From positions 1-64,000 of the forward strand of contig JBEKRX010000020.1 in NCBI GenBank assembly GCA_049518415.1: a DNA stretch of 64,000 nt. Direction: 5' to 3'. The translations under genes and the position numbers were made by a program. Origin of the DNA: CAVQND01 sp049518415. Lineage in GTDB: Bacteria; Verrucomicrobiota; Verrucomicrobiia; Limisphaerales; UBA8199. Positions 39,301 to 49,150 of this stretch are shown here, piece after piece; position 1 is the first letter of the stretch; every line of letters begins with the position of its first letter. A model generated the notes under the pieces. It was not told where the DNA came from. It did not search any database and worked only from the letters and a program-made list of their open reading frames with translations.

Positions 39301-42084
39301 ATGAAGAGAATACCGAAAACAGCCCTGGAAGCTCTATGGCTGGTCGCGTTGATCTCCTTGGGCGCGTCCGCATGGCTGGCTGTGGCGACGGCTGTGGCAG
39401 CCGTGCCGGCTCCACTCACGCTCTACCTCGCCACGAACGGCAACGACAGTTGGTCGGGACGCCTGGCCACGCCCAATCAGGCGCGCACTGACGGGCCGTT
39501 GTCCTCCCTGGCAGGAGCGCGCGACCGGCTCCGGGGGCAAAGGGCGGAAGGCAGAAATCAGCCGGCGCAGGTACTGGTGCGCGGCGGCAGGTATTGCCTG
39601 CCCGCGCCCTTCGTGCTCGAACCGCAGGATTCCGGGACGGCCGAGGCGCCGGTGGTCTATGCGGCTTTTCAAAAGGAGAAGCCTGTGTTCAGCGGCGGAC
39701 GGGTCATCACGGGCTTTCGCCAGACTGGAAGCCTCTGGGAAACAACCATCCCCGAAGTGGCAGCCGGGCAGTGGTACTTCCGCCAGTTGTTCGTCAACGG
39801 GCAGCGGCGCCAGCGAGCGCGTTCGCCAAACTCCGGTTATTACCGCATCGCGAAGCTGATCCCCGGCCCACCGATCCCAAACGCCAAACCCGTCGCGCGC
39901 GACAAGTTCGGGTTTGCGCCCGGCGATGTTCAGCCCTGGGCACGGCTTGAGGACGTGAACCTGGTGCTGATGCACTCCTGGGAGAACTCAATCCACCCGC
40001 TCAAATCGGTGGATACGGTTTCCAACATGGTCGAGTTCGCGGCGCCGATGAAGGAGTGGTGGGGCCTCGGATACTGGGAGGACCACCAGCGGTATTACGT
40101 CGAAAACGCCCGCGAACTGCTCGACTCTCCCGGGGAGTGGTATCTCAACCGCGAGACGGGCGTGCTGACGTATTGGCCCGTGCCGGACGAGCGAATGAAC
40201 GAAACGAAAATCACGGCCCCGATCCTGACCGAGTTCGTGCGCTTGGCCGGGGCTCCGGAGCAAGGCGAGTTCGTGCGGCACGTGACCCTGCGGGGGTTGA
40301 CGTTTCACCATGCGGACTGGGTGCTTGATGCAAAAGGCAACAGCAGCACGCAGGCGGCGGTGGAAGTGCCCGCGACCATCACGGCAGATGGGGCATTGAA
40401 CTGTGCGATCGAGGCCTGTGAAGTGGCCCACGTCGGCACCTACGGGGTCTGGTTCCGGCGCGGCTGCAAGGATTGCCGCTTACAACGCAATCGCCTGTTC
40501 GACCTCGGGGCGGGGGGCATCCGGGTAGGCGAGGACCGCATGGCCAAGGCGGACGTGGCGGAGACGAGCCGGACGCTCGTGGACAACAATCACATTTTCA
40601 ACGGCGGGCGGATTTATCCGGGCTGTGTCGGAATCTGGGTCGCCCAAAGCAGCGGGAACCGCATTTCGCACAACGACATTCACGACCTTTACTACACCGG
40701 GATCAGCATCGGCTGGAACTGGGGCCTGGAGCCAAATCGCACCAGCAACAATGTGATCGAGTTCAATCACGTCCACGACCTCGGCCACGGCGTTCTGAGC
40801 GACGCGGGCCTGATCTATTGTCTCGGGGTATCGCCCGGCAGTGTCATCCGGAACAACGTCTTTCACGACCTATGGCCCTACTCGGCGCCGGCGCTGGGCT
40901 GGGGCATCTACCTCGACGCCCAGTGCGGGAATTACCTCGTCGAAAGCAACCTCGTCTATAACACTCTGAGCGGCGGCCTGATGTTCAACAACGGCGGTCA
41001 CGAGCACGTTATTCGCAATAACATCTTCGCTCTCTCCGCAAACCAGGCGCTCTGGCCGTATTCCGAAAAGCGCCCGAGCACTTTCCGGCGGAACATCGTT
41101 TACCTCACGCAGGGCCAACTCATGGTCCCTGACTACGGCGAAAGCTCGCTCAATGAACGCCTCGCCGCCAAAGAATCGCCGGGAGACTGGGACGAAAACC
41201 TTTACTGGCATACCGCCGGGCCGGACGCCCTCCGGTTCTTTCGCCGGACCTTCGGGGAATGGCAGGCCGTCGGCCTGGACCAACACTCGCGGATTGCGGA
41301 CCCGCAGTTCGTGGACGCGGCCGGGCACGATTTCCGGCTGAAGCGCAGTTCGCCGGCCTTCGGCCTCGGGTTCCGGGAGTTCGCGATCAGCAAGGCCGGC
41401 CTGTATGGCGATGCAGCCTGGGTTAAGGAGGCCAGCCACGCGCGCTGCGCCAGGATCGCTTTGCCCCCACCACCCTCACCGCCCAAGCCGCTCGAGGTGG
41501 ATGATGGATTCGAGACGACGCCGATCGGCTCACCCCCTGAAAAGGCGAAGGTTAGCGGGGAGGAGAAAGGGGCTTCGATCCGAGTCAGCGGGGAGCGCGC
41601 TGCCACCGGCCAGCGCAGTTTGAAAGTGACTGATTCCGCCGCGCTCCGGCCGGCGTGGCAACCGCATTTCTACTACGAGCCGCACATTCTCTCGGGCACG
41701 GTGCGCCAGGGTTTCGATGTGTGGTTTGAAACGAACGCGCAGTTCATCACGGAATGGCGCGACAGCAGCGCTTACCCGCAAAACATCGGGCCGAGCGTGC
41801 GCTTCGACGGAAACGGGAATGTCAGCGCCGGCGATAAGCTCCTGGCCACAGTCCGGAGCCGGCACTGGGTTCACGTGGAAATCGAGGCGCCTCTGGGCAA
41901 GAACGCGGCGCGCGTGTTCCGCTTGACCCTGACTCCCGAAGGGGAAGAGCCCAAGGTCTTCTCGGAACTCCCCATGAGTGGCAGGCAATTCAGCGAACTG
42001 CACTGGCTCGGCTTCAGCAGCACCGCCACGGCCGACACCGCGTTCTATCTCGACAACCTGCGCCTCCAGCGGCTGGGGGAATGA
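39301..42084 (+). CDS. secreted right-handed beta-helix protein (GH141-like)
   Basis: A 927-residue secreted protein. After the signal peptide comes 'LTLYLATNGNDSWSGRL', then 'DGPLSSLAGARDRLRG', the standard opening of large beta-helix glycosidases such as GH141. The helix repeats carry many Asn turns ('NRISHNDIHDLYYTGISIG', 'NVIEFNHVHDLGHG', 'SNLVYNTLSGGLMFNNGG'). From about residue 730 a lectin-like (LamG-type) beta-sandwich follows ('DGFETTPIGSPPEKAKVSG', 'AFYLDNLRLQRL'). GH141 contains an alpha-L-fucosidase acting on rhamnogalacturonan II and a xylanase. The stop codon overlaps a possible upstream ATG of the next gene. It lies in the same run as the apiosidase-like gene. Confidence 0.83.
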   Translation: MKRIPKTALEALWLVALISLGASAWLAVATAVAAVPAPLTLYLATNGNDSWSGRLATPNQARTDGPLSSLAGARDRLRGQRAEGRNQPAQVLVRGGRYCLPAPFVLEPQDSGTAEAPVVYAAFQKEKPVFSGGRVITGFRQTGSLWETTIPEVAAGQWYFRQLFVNGQRRQRARSPNSGYYRIAKLIPGPPIPNAKPVARDKFGFAPGDVQPWARLEDVNLVLMHSWENSIHPLKSVDTVSNMVEFAAPMKEWWGLGYWEDHQRYYVENARELLDSPGEWYLNRETGVLTYWPVPDERMNETKITAPILTEFVRLAGAPEQGEFVRHVTLRGLTFHHADWVLDAKGNSSTQAAVEVPATITADGALNCAIEACEVAHVGTYGVWFRRGCKDCRLQRNRLFDLGAGGIRVGEDRMAKADVAETSRTLVDNNHIFNGGRIYPGCVGIWVAQSSGNRISHNDIHDLYYTGISIGWNWGLEPNRTSNNVIEFNHVHDLGHGVLSDAGLIYCLGVSPGSVIRNNVFHDLWPYSAPALGWGIYLDAQCGNYLVESNLVYNTLSGGLMFNNGGHEHVIRNNIFALSANQALWPYSEKRPSTFRRNIVYLTQGQLMVPDYGESSLNERLAAKESPGDWDENLYWHTAGPDALRFFRRTFGEWQAVGLDQHSRIADPQFVDAAGHDFRLKRSSPAFGLGFREFAISKAGLYGDAAWVKEASHARCARIALPPPPSPPKPLEVDDGFETTPIGSPPEKAKVSGEEKGASIRVSGERAATGQRSLKVTDSAALRPAWQPHFYYEPHILSGTVRQGFDVWFETNAQFITEWRDSSAYPQNIGPSVRFDGNGNVSAGDKLLATVRSRHWVHVEIEAPLGKNAARVFRLTLTPEGEEPKVFSELPMSGRQFSELHWLGFSSTATADTAFYLDNLRLQRLGE

Positions 42085-42206
42085 GCCTGGCGGGTCCCGG
42101 CAGGAAAAAATGGGAAAGGGCGGCTGCACTTGTGCGGGCAGTCGGGCTTTGGCCGTCGGGCAATTTGGTCTGGCGGCGACGGCGAATCTGCGCCAGTCTA
42201 AGGGTC

Positions 42207-44426
42207 ATGATAAGCTACGCATCCTTCGAGCCGGTGTTGCGTGATCGTCTCATCCTTTCGACCTGGTTGATCAGTCTCGTCCTGCTCCGTCCCCTGGCGA
42301 GTGGGGGCGCCACGGCCGATTCCTGGCCATTCCACTCGCTTGTGGGGATGGAAGTTGGGCCTACGGGGGCGCAATTCGGTTATAGCGACACCAACGATAC
42401 GCGCTACTGCTCGAGGTTGGCCGGCACGGACATCGTGCGGCACTGTGCGCAAGCCGGTTGCGAGTACGTCGTTATCTGGGCGCGGGACGGTGATTACGCC
42501 TACTACAATTCCAGGCTGCTCCTGAAGGCGCCCGGCCTGGGCGCGCGCGATCCGCTGCGCGAGGCGGTGGCAGAGGGGCGCAAACACAAGTTGCCAATCA
42601 TTGCCTATTGCGTGGTGCAACAAGCGGGCCATTACCTGGCCGCCCACCCGGAATGGCAGATGCGCGACCACCAGGGAAACCCCATCGGCCGTTTTTGCTA
42701 CAATTCGGCCTATCTTGAGGCCATGAAGCGAATCCTGGCAGAGCAACTGGCCTATGGCATCCAAGGCTTTCATATTGATATGTTGGACCAGGGTTTCGGA
42801 CCTCCCTACGGCTGCTGGTGCGATTCCTGCCGCAAACAATTCCAGTCTGAACACCAATGTCCTATGCCCAAGGGAATTACTTGGGATGAGGACTGGGACC
42901 GCATGCTCGAGTTTCGTTACCACAGCAGCGAGCGTTTTGAAAGAGCTCTCTACACCCACATCAAGTCGCTCAACCCGAACGTGACCGTTGATTTCAACTA
43001 TCACGGCAATCCACCATTCTCCTGGGAGGTAGGGCAACGTCCGGTGCAGCATGCGGGGAACGGCGATTTCGTGACCGGCGAAACGGGGATCTGGGGCTTC
43101 AGCGCCCTGACCGTGGGGTTGAACGCCGAGTTTTATCGCGCCGCCACGCCTGGGAACCCATTCCAAATCGCCATCTCGCGCGATGCACGGTGTTATCACA
43201 ACCAGACCGTCCGGCCACTGGCCGACTTGCGCTGGGAACTGTTTACACTCCTGTCTCACGGCGGGTTTGTGACCGTCGTGGACAAGCTCGGTTTCGATGG
43301 CTGGCCGGACCCTGTCTGTTATGAGCGCCTGGGGCAGGTGTTCCGGGAAGTTCAGGCCAAGCGCACTCATTTCCATGGCCAACCGGTCGCACAGGTTGGG
43401 CTGTTCTTCAGCAGCCGAACGCGAGACTGGTATGGCCGGGGAAAACCGGCGGATTACTTCCTGAGCTTCCAGGGCGCACACCAGGCGATGGTGTACGAAC
43501 ACATCCCCTGGGGTATCGTGCTCGACGAGAATTTCACCTTGCCGATCTTGAAACGATTCCCCGTCATCATGCTGCCGAATGCCGCGATTCTCTCGGACGA
43601 AGAAGTCGATCTGTTCCGTCAATATGTTGTGGGCGGCGGAAAACTGATTGTCACCGGTCAGAGCGGCTGCTGGAATCGTCTCGGCCAACCGCGTGAGCAA
43701 TCCTCGCTCGAATCGCTCACCGGCGCGCGATTCGTCCATAAATTGGACTCCCTGGACAACTGGTTCAGGTTCCCGCCCGCCCTTGACTCGAAACTGCCGG
43801 CGCGGTTTGCTCCGGGTGGACGGCTGGATTGGCCATTCCTGGTCAAGGGCCCGGCCATCGTGTGCGAGCCCACCACGGCAACCGCGGTCGGGGAATTGAT
43901 GAAGCCCTATCGCACGGTCCGCCAGCAGCAAGGCCAGGAGGGCACCGATTGGCCGATGAGCCCCGAGACGAACGTGGGCCCAGCCGTGCTCCTCAACTCC
44001 CTCGGCAACGGCACCGTGCTCACCTTTACCGGCTCGCCTGATTTTGCCACCGCCAGCGAACATCACATCCCGGAGGCCCGCGCTCTGCTCCGAACCGCCG
44101 TTGAATTCCTGGAGCCCAAACCCCGGGTTCGCATCGCGGCGCCGGCGAATGTCGAAGCGGTGGTAGTGGATGATCCCGCCGCCGCCACGTTGCGCGTCCA
44201 TCTTGTAGCTTACAATTCCCCTCCGCAAACCACCCCGGCCAGTTCTCGCCCCTTTGTGCTTCCCGCTTTAATTGAGGAGGCTCCGACCTACCGCGCGACG
44301 GTTGAACTGGATCACCCAATCAAGCGCGCCGCGGCCTGGAACAAAACCACCGTCCTGAACCGGCACGGCCCGGCCATTACTGCGACCGTCAACGACATCC
44401 ACGAAATCCTCACTTTTCGCTATTAA
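42207..44426 (+). CDS. secreted glycosidase of the GHL6/GH42-trimer-domain type
   Basis: A 739-residue exported protein. The barrel matches the hypothetical glycosyl hydrolase GHL6 type: 'CEYVVIWARDGDYAYYNSRL', 'GIQGFHIDMLDQGFGPPYG' followed by 'CWCDSCRKQF', and 'NPNVTVDFNYHG'. A flavodoxin-like domain resembling the GH42 trimerisation domain follows ('PVAQVGLFFSSRTRDWYG', 'FPVIMLPNAAILSDEEVDLF', 'VVGGGKLIVTGQSG'). The Asp in 'HIDMLDQG' sits where a nucleophile is expected for GH29-like barrels, but no activity is established. The ATG at 42207 starts a signal segment; an earlier ATG at 42081 overlapping the previous stop would add 42 residues without similarity. It is the last gene of the plus-strand run. 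Confidence 0.8.
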   Translation: MISYASFEPVLRDRLILSTWLISLVLLRPLASGGATADSWPFHSLVGMEVGPTGAQFGYSDTNDTRYCSRLAGTDIVRHCAQAGCEYVVIWARDGDYAYYNSRLLLKAPGLGARDPLREAVAEGRKHKLPIIAYCVVQQAGHYLAAHPEWQMRDHQGNPIGRFCYNSAYLEAMKRILAEQLAYGIQGFHIDMLDQGFGPPYGCWCDSCRKQFQSEHQCPMPKGITWDEDWDRMLEFRYHSSERFERALYTHIKSLNPNVTVDFNYHGNPPFSWEVGQRPVQHAGNGDFVTGETGIWGFSALTVGLNAEFYRAATPGNPFQIAISRDARCYHNQTVRPLADLRWELFTLLSHGGFVTVVDKLGFDGWPDPVCYERLGQVFREVQAKRTHFHGQPVAQVGLFFSSRTRDWYGRGKPADYFLSFQGAHQAMVYEHIPWGIVLDENFTLPILKRFPVIMLPNAAILSDEEVDLFRQYVVGGGKLIVTGQSGCWNRLGQPREQSSLESLTGARFVHKLDSLDNWFRFPPALDSKLPARFAPGGRLDWPFLVKGPAIVCEPTTATAVGELMKPYRTVRQQQGQEGTDWPMSPETNVGPAVLLNSLGNGTVLTFTGSPDFATASEHHIPEARALLRTAVEFLEPKPRVRIAAPANVEAVVVDDPAAATLRVHLVAYNSPPQTTPASSRPFVLPALIEEAPTYRATVELDHPIKRAAAWNKTTVLNRHGPAITATVNDIHEILTFRY

Positions 44427-44611
44427 GCAACCGCCTCGCCTCCACCTGTACTGAGGTGCTGCGCCAGAGCCCTGGACGCGGCGCAGCGGTGCAGCGGTGC
44501 AGCGGGTAATTGACATCAGGCTTGCCAGAAGGAGCAGGCCGTAATCAGCGGAGGGGTCAGGCTCTGATGAGTCAGGCGATCGCTTTGCTGAGGAACCGCT
44601 CGCGTGAGTGC
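44427..44611. other. intergenic spacer with a 9-bp direct repeat
   Basis: A 185-bp gap between convergent genes. It has three adjacent copies of a GCAGCGGTG-type unit at about 44478-44505. No gene or strong hairpin is evident. Confidence 0.4.
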
Positions 44612-45034
44612 TCACCGCGCGATCTTCCGGAGCAGTTCCACAGCTCTCCCGCTCCGGCCCAGCAAATAAGTCAGCGAACTGGAGAGCTTTGCCGGCGGCC
44701 CAGCGACTTTCCGCCCCATCGCCTCCATCCAGGTGAAGTCCTTGCCCGAAGGCAGCGACAAGTCCGGGGCACGCTCGTCCTCCGACTGCCAAAGGACCAG
44801 CACCGCCTGCCTGCCCGTTTCGAAGCCGGCGACATGGCCGGCTTTCCCGATTGCCTTCGCGCCGACGCACTCGGGCGAGGGCCCGAGGACCTGCGTCAGC
44901 ACCGCCGGCGGCCAGGCTGGATCCATGTAGAAAATATTGCGCGCAGGCTTCGGCTGGTTGTCCGCCCACGCTGTTCCCGGCGCACGGAGCGCCGGGAGAA
45001 CCACCAAAGCGACGAGGCGAATAAGGGACAGCAT
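44612..45034 (-). CDS. truncated secreted protein: signal peptide plus C-terminal sandwich
   Basis: A 140-residue protein with a signal peptide ('MLSLIRLVALVVLPALRAPG') and a short mature part. The end ('FTWMEAMGRKVAGPPAKLSS', then 'SLTYLLG') resembles the C-terminal beta-sandwich of clan GH-A glycosidases, where 'D.MGN...' and '...PVYL' are followed by the last strand. 'RQAVLVLWQSEDERAPDLSL' would be its first strands. The catalytic barrel that should precede this domain is missing, without frameshift. It is either an internal-deletion relic or a free-standing beta-domain. It lies 24 bp after the DUF4832 gene, in the same operon direction. Confidence 0.5.
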   Translation of the reverse strand: MLSLIRLVALVVLPALRAPGTAWADNQPKPARNIFYMDPAWPPAVLTQVLGPSPECVGAKAIGKAGHVAGFETGRQAVLVLWQSEDERAPDLSLPSGKDFTWMEAMGRKVAGPPAKLSSSLTYLLGRSGRAVELLRKIAR

Positions 45035-45058
45035 GGAAAACACTGGTTAGGACTGCGG

Positions 45059-46468
45059 CTATGGCGCGAGATCCACATGACTCACTGGGTGCCAGCCTTC
45101 GGCATCCCGCGCGGCAATCCCAAGCCGTACCGCGGGGGTCTTGCTTCCGGGGTCCACCACACCTACGGCCAGTCCGTAGCGGCCGGGCGGGATTGCGGCC
45201 GGCAGCCGCAGCAACGATTCGGTCTTCAGCGTGCCGGGCAGCCAGCCCCGGATGGAGGTATCGGTGACTGAAACGATAGGCTTGGCCTCTGGCTCCTTTT
45301 CGCTCTTGAGTTGCACGGCCACGCGGTAATCCCCGTAGGGCGGCGCGACGCCAACGTTCTCCCAGACAAGGCTTACCCTCAGATCGCCGCCGGGATGCGC
45401 GGTGGCAGGGTGGTCCACGCTGCGGACGACTAACCGATAGCCAAGCCGCCGGAGAAATCGCTCCACCTCACCGCGAGTGCCCTCCGGCACTGGAGCGGAC
45501 TTGTTGTTCATGTAACTGGCATGGCACCGCAGGGCGTAGTCGAAGATGTAAGGAATATCCCAGCCGGCCTCTTTCCACTTGCGCATGTCCCAGCAGCTTT
45601 CAAAAGCCACCGGCGCGGTTTTCCAGGCGTCCATGGCCCCCGCATTGGTCAACTGCTGCAGGTAGAAGTTGTCCATGTGGTTCCAGGTTTTGGAGAAGCC
45701 GCCCAAGTCGCCCAGGCAATCGGCACGCCAACCGTAGCCTGCCTGGGCGGCGCGGGCCATACCCTCCCCGCTGCCGATCTGGATGACCTTGCTCGTTCGG
45801 GGAAAAGCATTGAGCCAGGCCTCGATGATTGCCAGGCGCGATTCCAACGGCGGCATCGGGACGGGTTTGCCGGTATCGACCTGGGTCGTGCCGCTCATGT
45901 GCCATTCACCCCAGAGGCCCACCGAACCGATGTCCACCAGGTCCAGGTCGGGATGCCCATCGTAGCGCTCACCCAGTTTGCGGATTAAACGAAAGTGCGC
46001 CTCTCGAAAACGCCCGTCGGTAAAATCCGGCACCCAATGTTCGCCGCCCTCGAATTTGAACTCGACGCCCCGGCATCCTTGGTCCTTGAGCCAGGCCGGC
46101 ACGTCCATGTACTCGCGCGAGCCGGTGCACATGATGCGGAAGGCCAGCCTCTGGCCGGCACGCCGCGCGTGCGCCAGCAGGTCATCGAATTTCGCGAAAT
46201 CGATCTGGCCGGCCTGGGGTTCGACTTCGCGCCAGTAGAAACGGAAATACGCGCTGGCGCTGGGCAGCCCTTGCAGATTCCTGTCCTGGTCGGCGAATTG
46301 GTGGAACGTCTGCCAGCCCATGCCCGGATTGGCGAACAGTTCGTCGCTCTCGCGGGGTTCGACGCGCATCTTCGGTGCCGCCAGTTGAGCCCCCGACGGT
46401 GAGAGCCGGCCCAGCATGCAGAAAACAATGACGGCGAAAGCGACGGTACTAAACGAGGCTCGTTTCAT
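45059..46468 (-). CDS. secreted DUF4832-type TIM-barrel protein
   Basis: A 469-residue exported protein with a signal peptide ('MKRASFSTVAFAVIVFCMLG'). The DUF4874/DUF4832 pattern is visible: 'LFANPGMGWQTFHQFAD', 'YFRFYWREVEPQAGQIDFAK', 'LDLVDIGSVGLWGEWHMSG' and 'GWRADCLGDLGGFSKTW'. The C-terminal half has 'FESCWDMRKW' and an Ig-like domain ('DLRVSLVWENVGVAPPYGDY'). The fold resembles GH-A barrels with a Glu in 'GLWGEWH' at the acid/base place; family function is not proven but it is common in polysaccharide loci. It lies upstream of the truncated protein on the minus strand. Confidence 0.85.
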   Translation of the reverse strand: MKRASFSTVAFAVIVFCMLGRLSPSGAQLAAPKMRVEPRESDELFANPGMGWQTFHQFADQDRNLQGLPSASAYFRFYWREVEPQAGQIDFAKFDDLLAHARRAGQRLAFRIMCTGSREYMDVPAWLKDQGCRGVEFKFEGGEHWVPDFTDGRFREAHFRLIRKLGERYDGHPDLDLVDIGSVGLWGEWHMSGTTQVDTGKPVPMPPLESRLAIIEAWLNAFPRTSKVIQIGSGEGMARAAQAGYGWRADCLGDLGGFSKTWNHMDNFYLQQLTNAGAMDAWKTAPVAFESCWDMRKWKEAGWDIPYIFDYALRCHASYMNNKSAPVPEGTRGEVERFLRRLGYRLVVRSVDHPATAHPGGDLRVSLVWENVGVAPPYGDYRVAVQLKSEKEPEAKPIVSVTDTSIRGWLPGTLKTESLLRLPAAIPPGRYGLAVGVVDPGSKTPAVRLGIAARDAEGWHPVSHVDLAP

Positions 46469-46788
46469 AAATGAAGTGGGCTTGTAACCGCCGCGAGGCG
46501 CCTGTAGCGCTCGCGGTCGCTACCACCGTCTTCAACCACCATCGCCGGCTGTATCGCTTTGTCATGCTCTATTCCAGTTATGGTGCCTTACTGCTTCCAA
46601 GCCGCGACTATGCAGGTGGCAGAATCGCGAAACAAACGAAAACTGAAAGACGAAATCGCGCGTTGGAATGGTCGCAAACTGACCGTCAACCTTTGAGCTG
46701 TTCATCACGCTTTGCTCGGTAGTAATCTCGCCCAAACGATGAAACGGCGGCGGCGGCAGGCGTCGAATCTTTCTGCAGGGTTCCAGAG
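46469..46788. other. 320-bp gap, no supported gene
   Basis: This gap lies upstream of the DUF4832 gene and downstream of the beta-helix gene, both on the minus strand. Short open frames on either strand show no recognisable similarity. A DUF4832 promoter is expected here. Confidence 0.4.
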
Positions 46789-49146
46789 TTAGGGCTGAGC
46801 CCGGAATTCCACCACCGCGCCGCGTCCACCGCCCGCCATGACGCGATAAATGCGGAGGTCCGTGACGTTGGCTGGAACGGAAGCATCCGGCAACCAGACA
46901 CGCGCTCCTCGCAACGGAGCCAGGTGATGCAGGAGCGTGGCGTCGTCCACGGTGCCGCGATTGTCCAGCGGGCCGGCGCCGGCGGCAGACTTGGCCGGGT
47001 CGGGATGATCGCCCATGTTGGCCATAAATTCATAGCCTTTGGGCGCGGCCTCTTTCCTGGCGGTGTTCACATTGCACCCGACGAGGCCGCCGCGCGCTGG
47101 CGGTCGGGCGAGGTTGCGCCACACGTCGTCGGCGGTGGTCTTCTGCTCAATCCAGAACTGGTTGTTCAGCGCCAGCACGCTTGCGCCGCTGCCGTCTCCG
47201 CGCAGTTCAAAGCGGCAGCTCGCCTTCGTCTCCACCGGCAGCAGGATGCAGGTGGCGAGGGTGAACAGGCCGCGGAAGTTGTCGGCGGCAACGGTGGGCG
47301 AGCTAGGTGAGGTGGCGTAGGAAAAGCGTGTGGCGTCGATGCTCAACGTGCCGCGGTCGGCCAGGTGCAGGCCGTTCAGTGAATCGCTGCTGCGCTCGTG
47401 ATAAACGCTGCGCACCACAAGCCGCCCGCCGTGGCGCACATCATACTGGCCCGCCGCCGAGCCGGTGGCGCCGGTGAAGATGCTCACCTGGTTCGTGGCG
47501 CGCTCCGCGTTGGGGCCGCCCAGCACTTCCACCCAGCGTCCGCCATTGCCGCTGCCTTGGAGTGAGCGGAGGAGCACGTCGGTCTGCTCGAGTCCGCTGA
47601 TGCGGAGCGCAGCGGCGTTGGGGCTGCCTTGGGCGCCCGGTCCGTTGACGTTGAGTTGGTCGGCGAAGATGCGTCCGTGCGGCTGGTCACAGTCCTCCAC
47701 GAGCAACGCTCGGGCTTGCCCGGCGTGGACGTAGAAATCGCGCAGGGTCGCGTGGCTGGGACTCGCGACGCGGAGAACGAGGCCGTCCTCTGGCCCGGTC
47801 CAGTTGAGGCGCGTGCCGGTTTCGCCGGCGCTGTCGCCGACGAGTTGGAGGTCGCAGCCAGCCGGGATGACGAGCGTCTTCGCGATCTGGTAGCTGCCCA
47901 TCGGCAGGTGGACCACCGGACGCTGGCCCGCGAGTTTCGCCGCTTCGTCGATGGTCCGCTGGAGGGTGTCGGCATCGGCGCCGATGGGGACTTCTAAGGC
48001 CTTCGATTCGCGGTGCGGCGGCGTGGGCGGCAGCGTCGGGAGCGTCCCGGGAATCTCGTTGGCCGGCACCACCTGCTCCGCAAGCCGACGGAACCGGCCG
48101 CGTTCTTCGACGGCGTTTATCTTCGAGTAGAGGTTGCCGACGAGCGTCTGGTCGGCCCAAGTCATGCGCACACCGCGCGCCGTGCCCGTCAGGCGAAATC
48201 GGTTGTCCACGACCAGATACGGTCCGGCGTTGTCCAGGAGGACGGCCCAATCACCCGTCGGGTCGAGCACGCGATTGCCGGTCAGGCTCACGGGCGAACC
48301 CCACGAGTGGCCGGTGGAGAAATCAAAGAAACACCGCGAGCCGACGCTGGTGTTGTTGACCGCCGAGAACGCCATGAGGTTGATGCTGCTCAGGTCGGCA
48401 ATACGCGAGCGCAGGAAGAGCGACTCCCAGACGTGCCAGTTGCCCATGACGTTGTGGACGCCGCGCCCGCAATCCTCGAAGCGGCCGTGCCAGACCCAAA
48501 TGTCCATCGAGTTCCAGTTCACCGTCTGGATGCCCGTCCCGCAGCGGAGGAACTGGCAGCGGAGCACGGCGTTCTCCGCCTGGCCGGCCGTCTTGGGGCC
48601 GCCGAAGACGAGGCCGTTGGTGGCGTCGCGGAAGATGAGGTCGCTGGTTTCGTTGTAAGTCGAGAAGGCTGGACCGTAGAACAAGGCCGTGCCGGCGCGG
48701 CCCGCTCCGTCGAAGGTGAGCCGCGAAATCTTGGAATACCACGCATCCCACTGGAACATCGTGCCGCCGTTCGTGCCGGCCCAGCGCAGAACCGTGTGCG
48801 CCGGGTCCTCACCGACGACCGCGACGCCCTGGCCATCCGTGTGCGCCTTGCGAACCGTTTTCAGCGTCCCGGTGATGCGATACGTGCCGGCAGGGAGGTA
48901 AAGCACGCAGGAGTTCGTGTGTTTTGTCAGTTCATCGAGCGCGCGCTGGAGCGCCGTGGTGTCATCGGCCTGGCCGTCGCCGCGCGCGTCGTAATCGCGC
49001 TGCGCATTGCGCCAGCTCGGGAACGGCCCCACAAATTCCTCGTCGCCCAAGGCGGAAGCAGGCCTAGAAAACCAACCCAGGAAGAGGACGCACATCGCCA
49101 GCGCAGCCGTGGCCGGCAAGGAAGGGCGGTGGTGCAAAGTTCTCAT
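46789..49146 (-). CDS. secreted pectate-lyase-3-type beta-helix protein
   Basis: A 785-residue secreted beta-helix protein. After the signal peptide, the PF12708-type start reads 'DYDARGDGQADDTTALQRAL' followed by 'YLPAGTYRITGTL'. A second, similar start occurs about halfway ('DADTLQRTIDEAAKLAGQRP', 'VHLPMGSYQIAKTLVIPAG'), so the protein holds two beta-helix units in series. Relatives include GH28/GH55-like hydrolases and phage-type tail proteins; the catalytic Asp residues of polygalacturonases are not obvious. It starts 4 bp after the stop of the frameshifted beta-helix gene upstream, so the two form an operon. Confidence 0.85.
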   Translation of the reverse strand: MRTLHHRPSLPATAALAMCVLFLGWFSRPASALGDEEFVGPFPSWRNAQRDYDARGDGQADDTTALQRALDELTKHTNSCVLYLPAGTYRITGTLKTVRKAHTDGQGVAVVGEDPAHTVLRWAGTNGGTMFQWDAWYSKISRLTFDGAGRAGTALFYGPAFSTYNETSDLIFRDATNGLVFGGPKTAGQAENAVLRCQFLRCGTGIQTVNWNSMDIWVWHGRFEDCGRGVHNVMGNWHVWESLFLRSRIADLSSINLMAFSAVNNTSVGSRCFFDFSTGHSWGSPVSLTGNRVLDPTGDWAVLLDNAGPYLVVDNRFRLTGTARGVRMTWADQTLVGNLYSKINAVEERGRFRRLAEQVVPANEIPGTLPTLPPTPPHRESKALEVPIGADADTLQRTIDEAAKLAGQRPVVHLPMGSYQIAKTLVIPAGCDLQLVGDSAGETGTRLNWTGPEDGLVLRVASPSHATLRDFYVHAGQARALLVEDCDQPHGRIFADQLNVNGPGAQGSPNAAALRISGLEQTDVLLRSLQGSGNGGRWVEVLGGPNAERATNQVSIFTGATGSAAGQYDVRHGGRLVVRSVYHERSSDSLNGLHLADRGTLSIDATRFSYATSPSSPTVAADNFRGLFTLATCILLPVETKASCRFELRGDGSGASVLALNNQFWIEQKTTADDVWRNLARPPARGGLVGCNVNTARKEAAPKGYEFMANMGDHPDPAKSAAGAGPLDNRGTVDDATLLHHLAPLRGARVWLPDASVPANVTDLRIYRVMAGGGRGAVVEFRAQP

Positions 49147-49150
49147 GGTT

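Noticed and set aside
39301..44426. A phage tail-fibre origin for the beta-helix proteins
   Set aside because: They have signal peptides and lie among glycosidases; no phage structural or replication gene is present.
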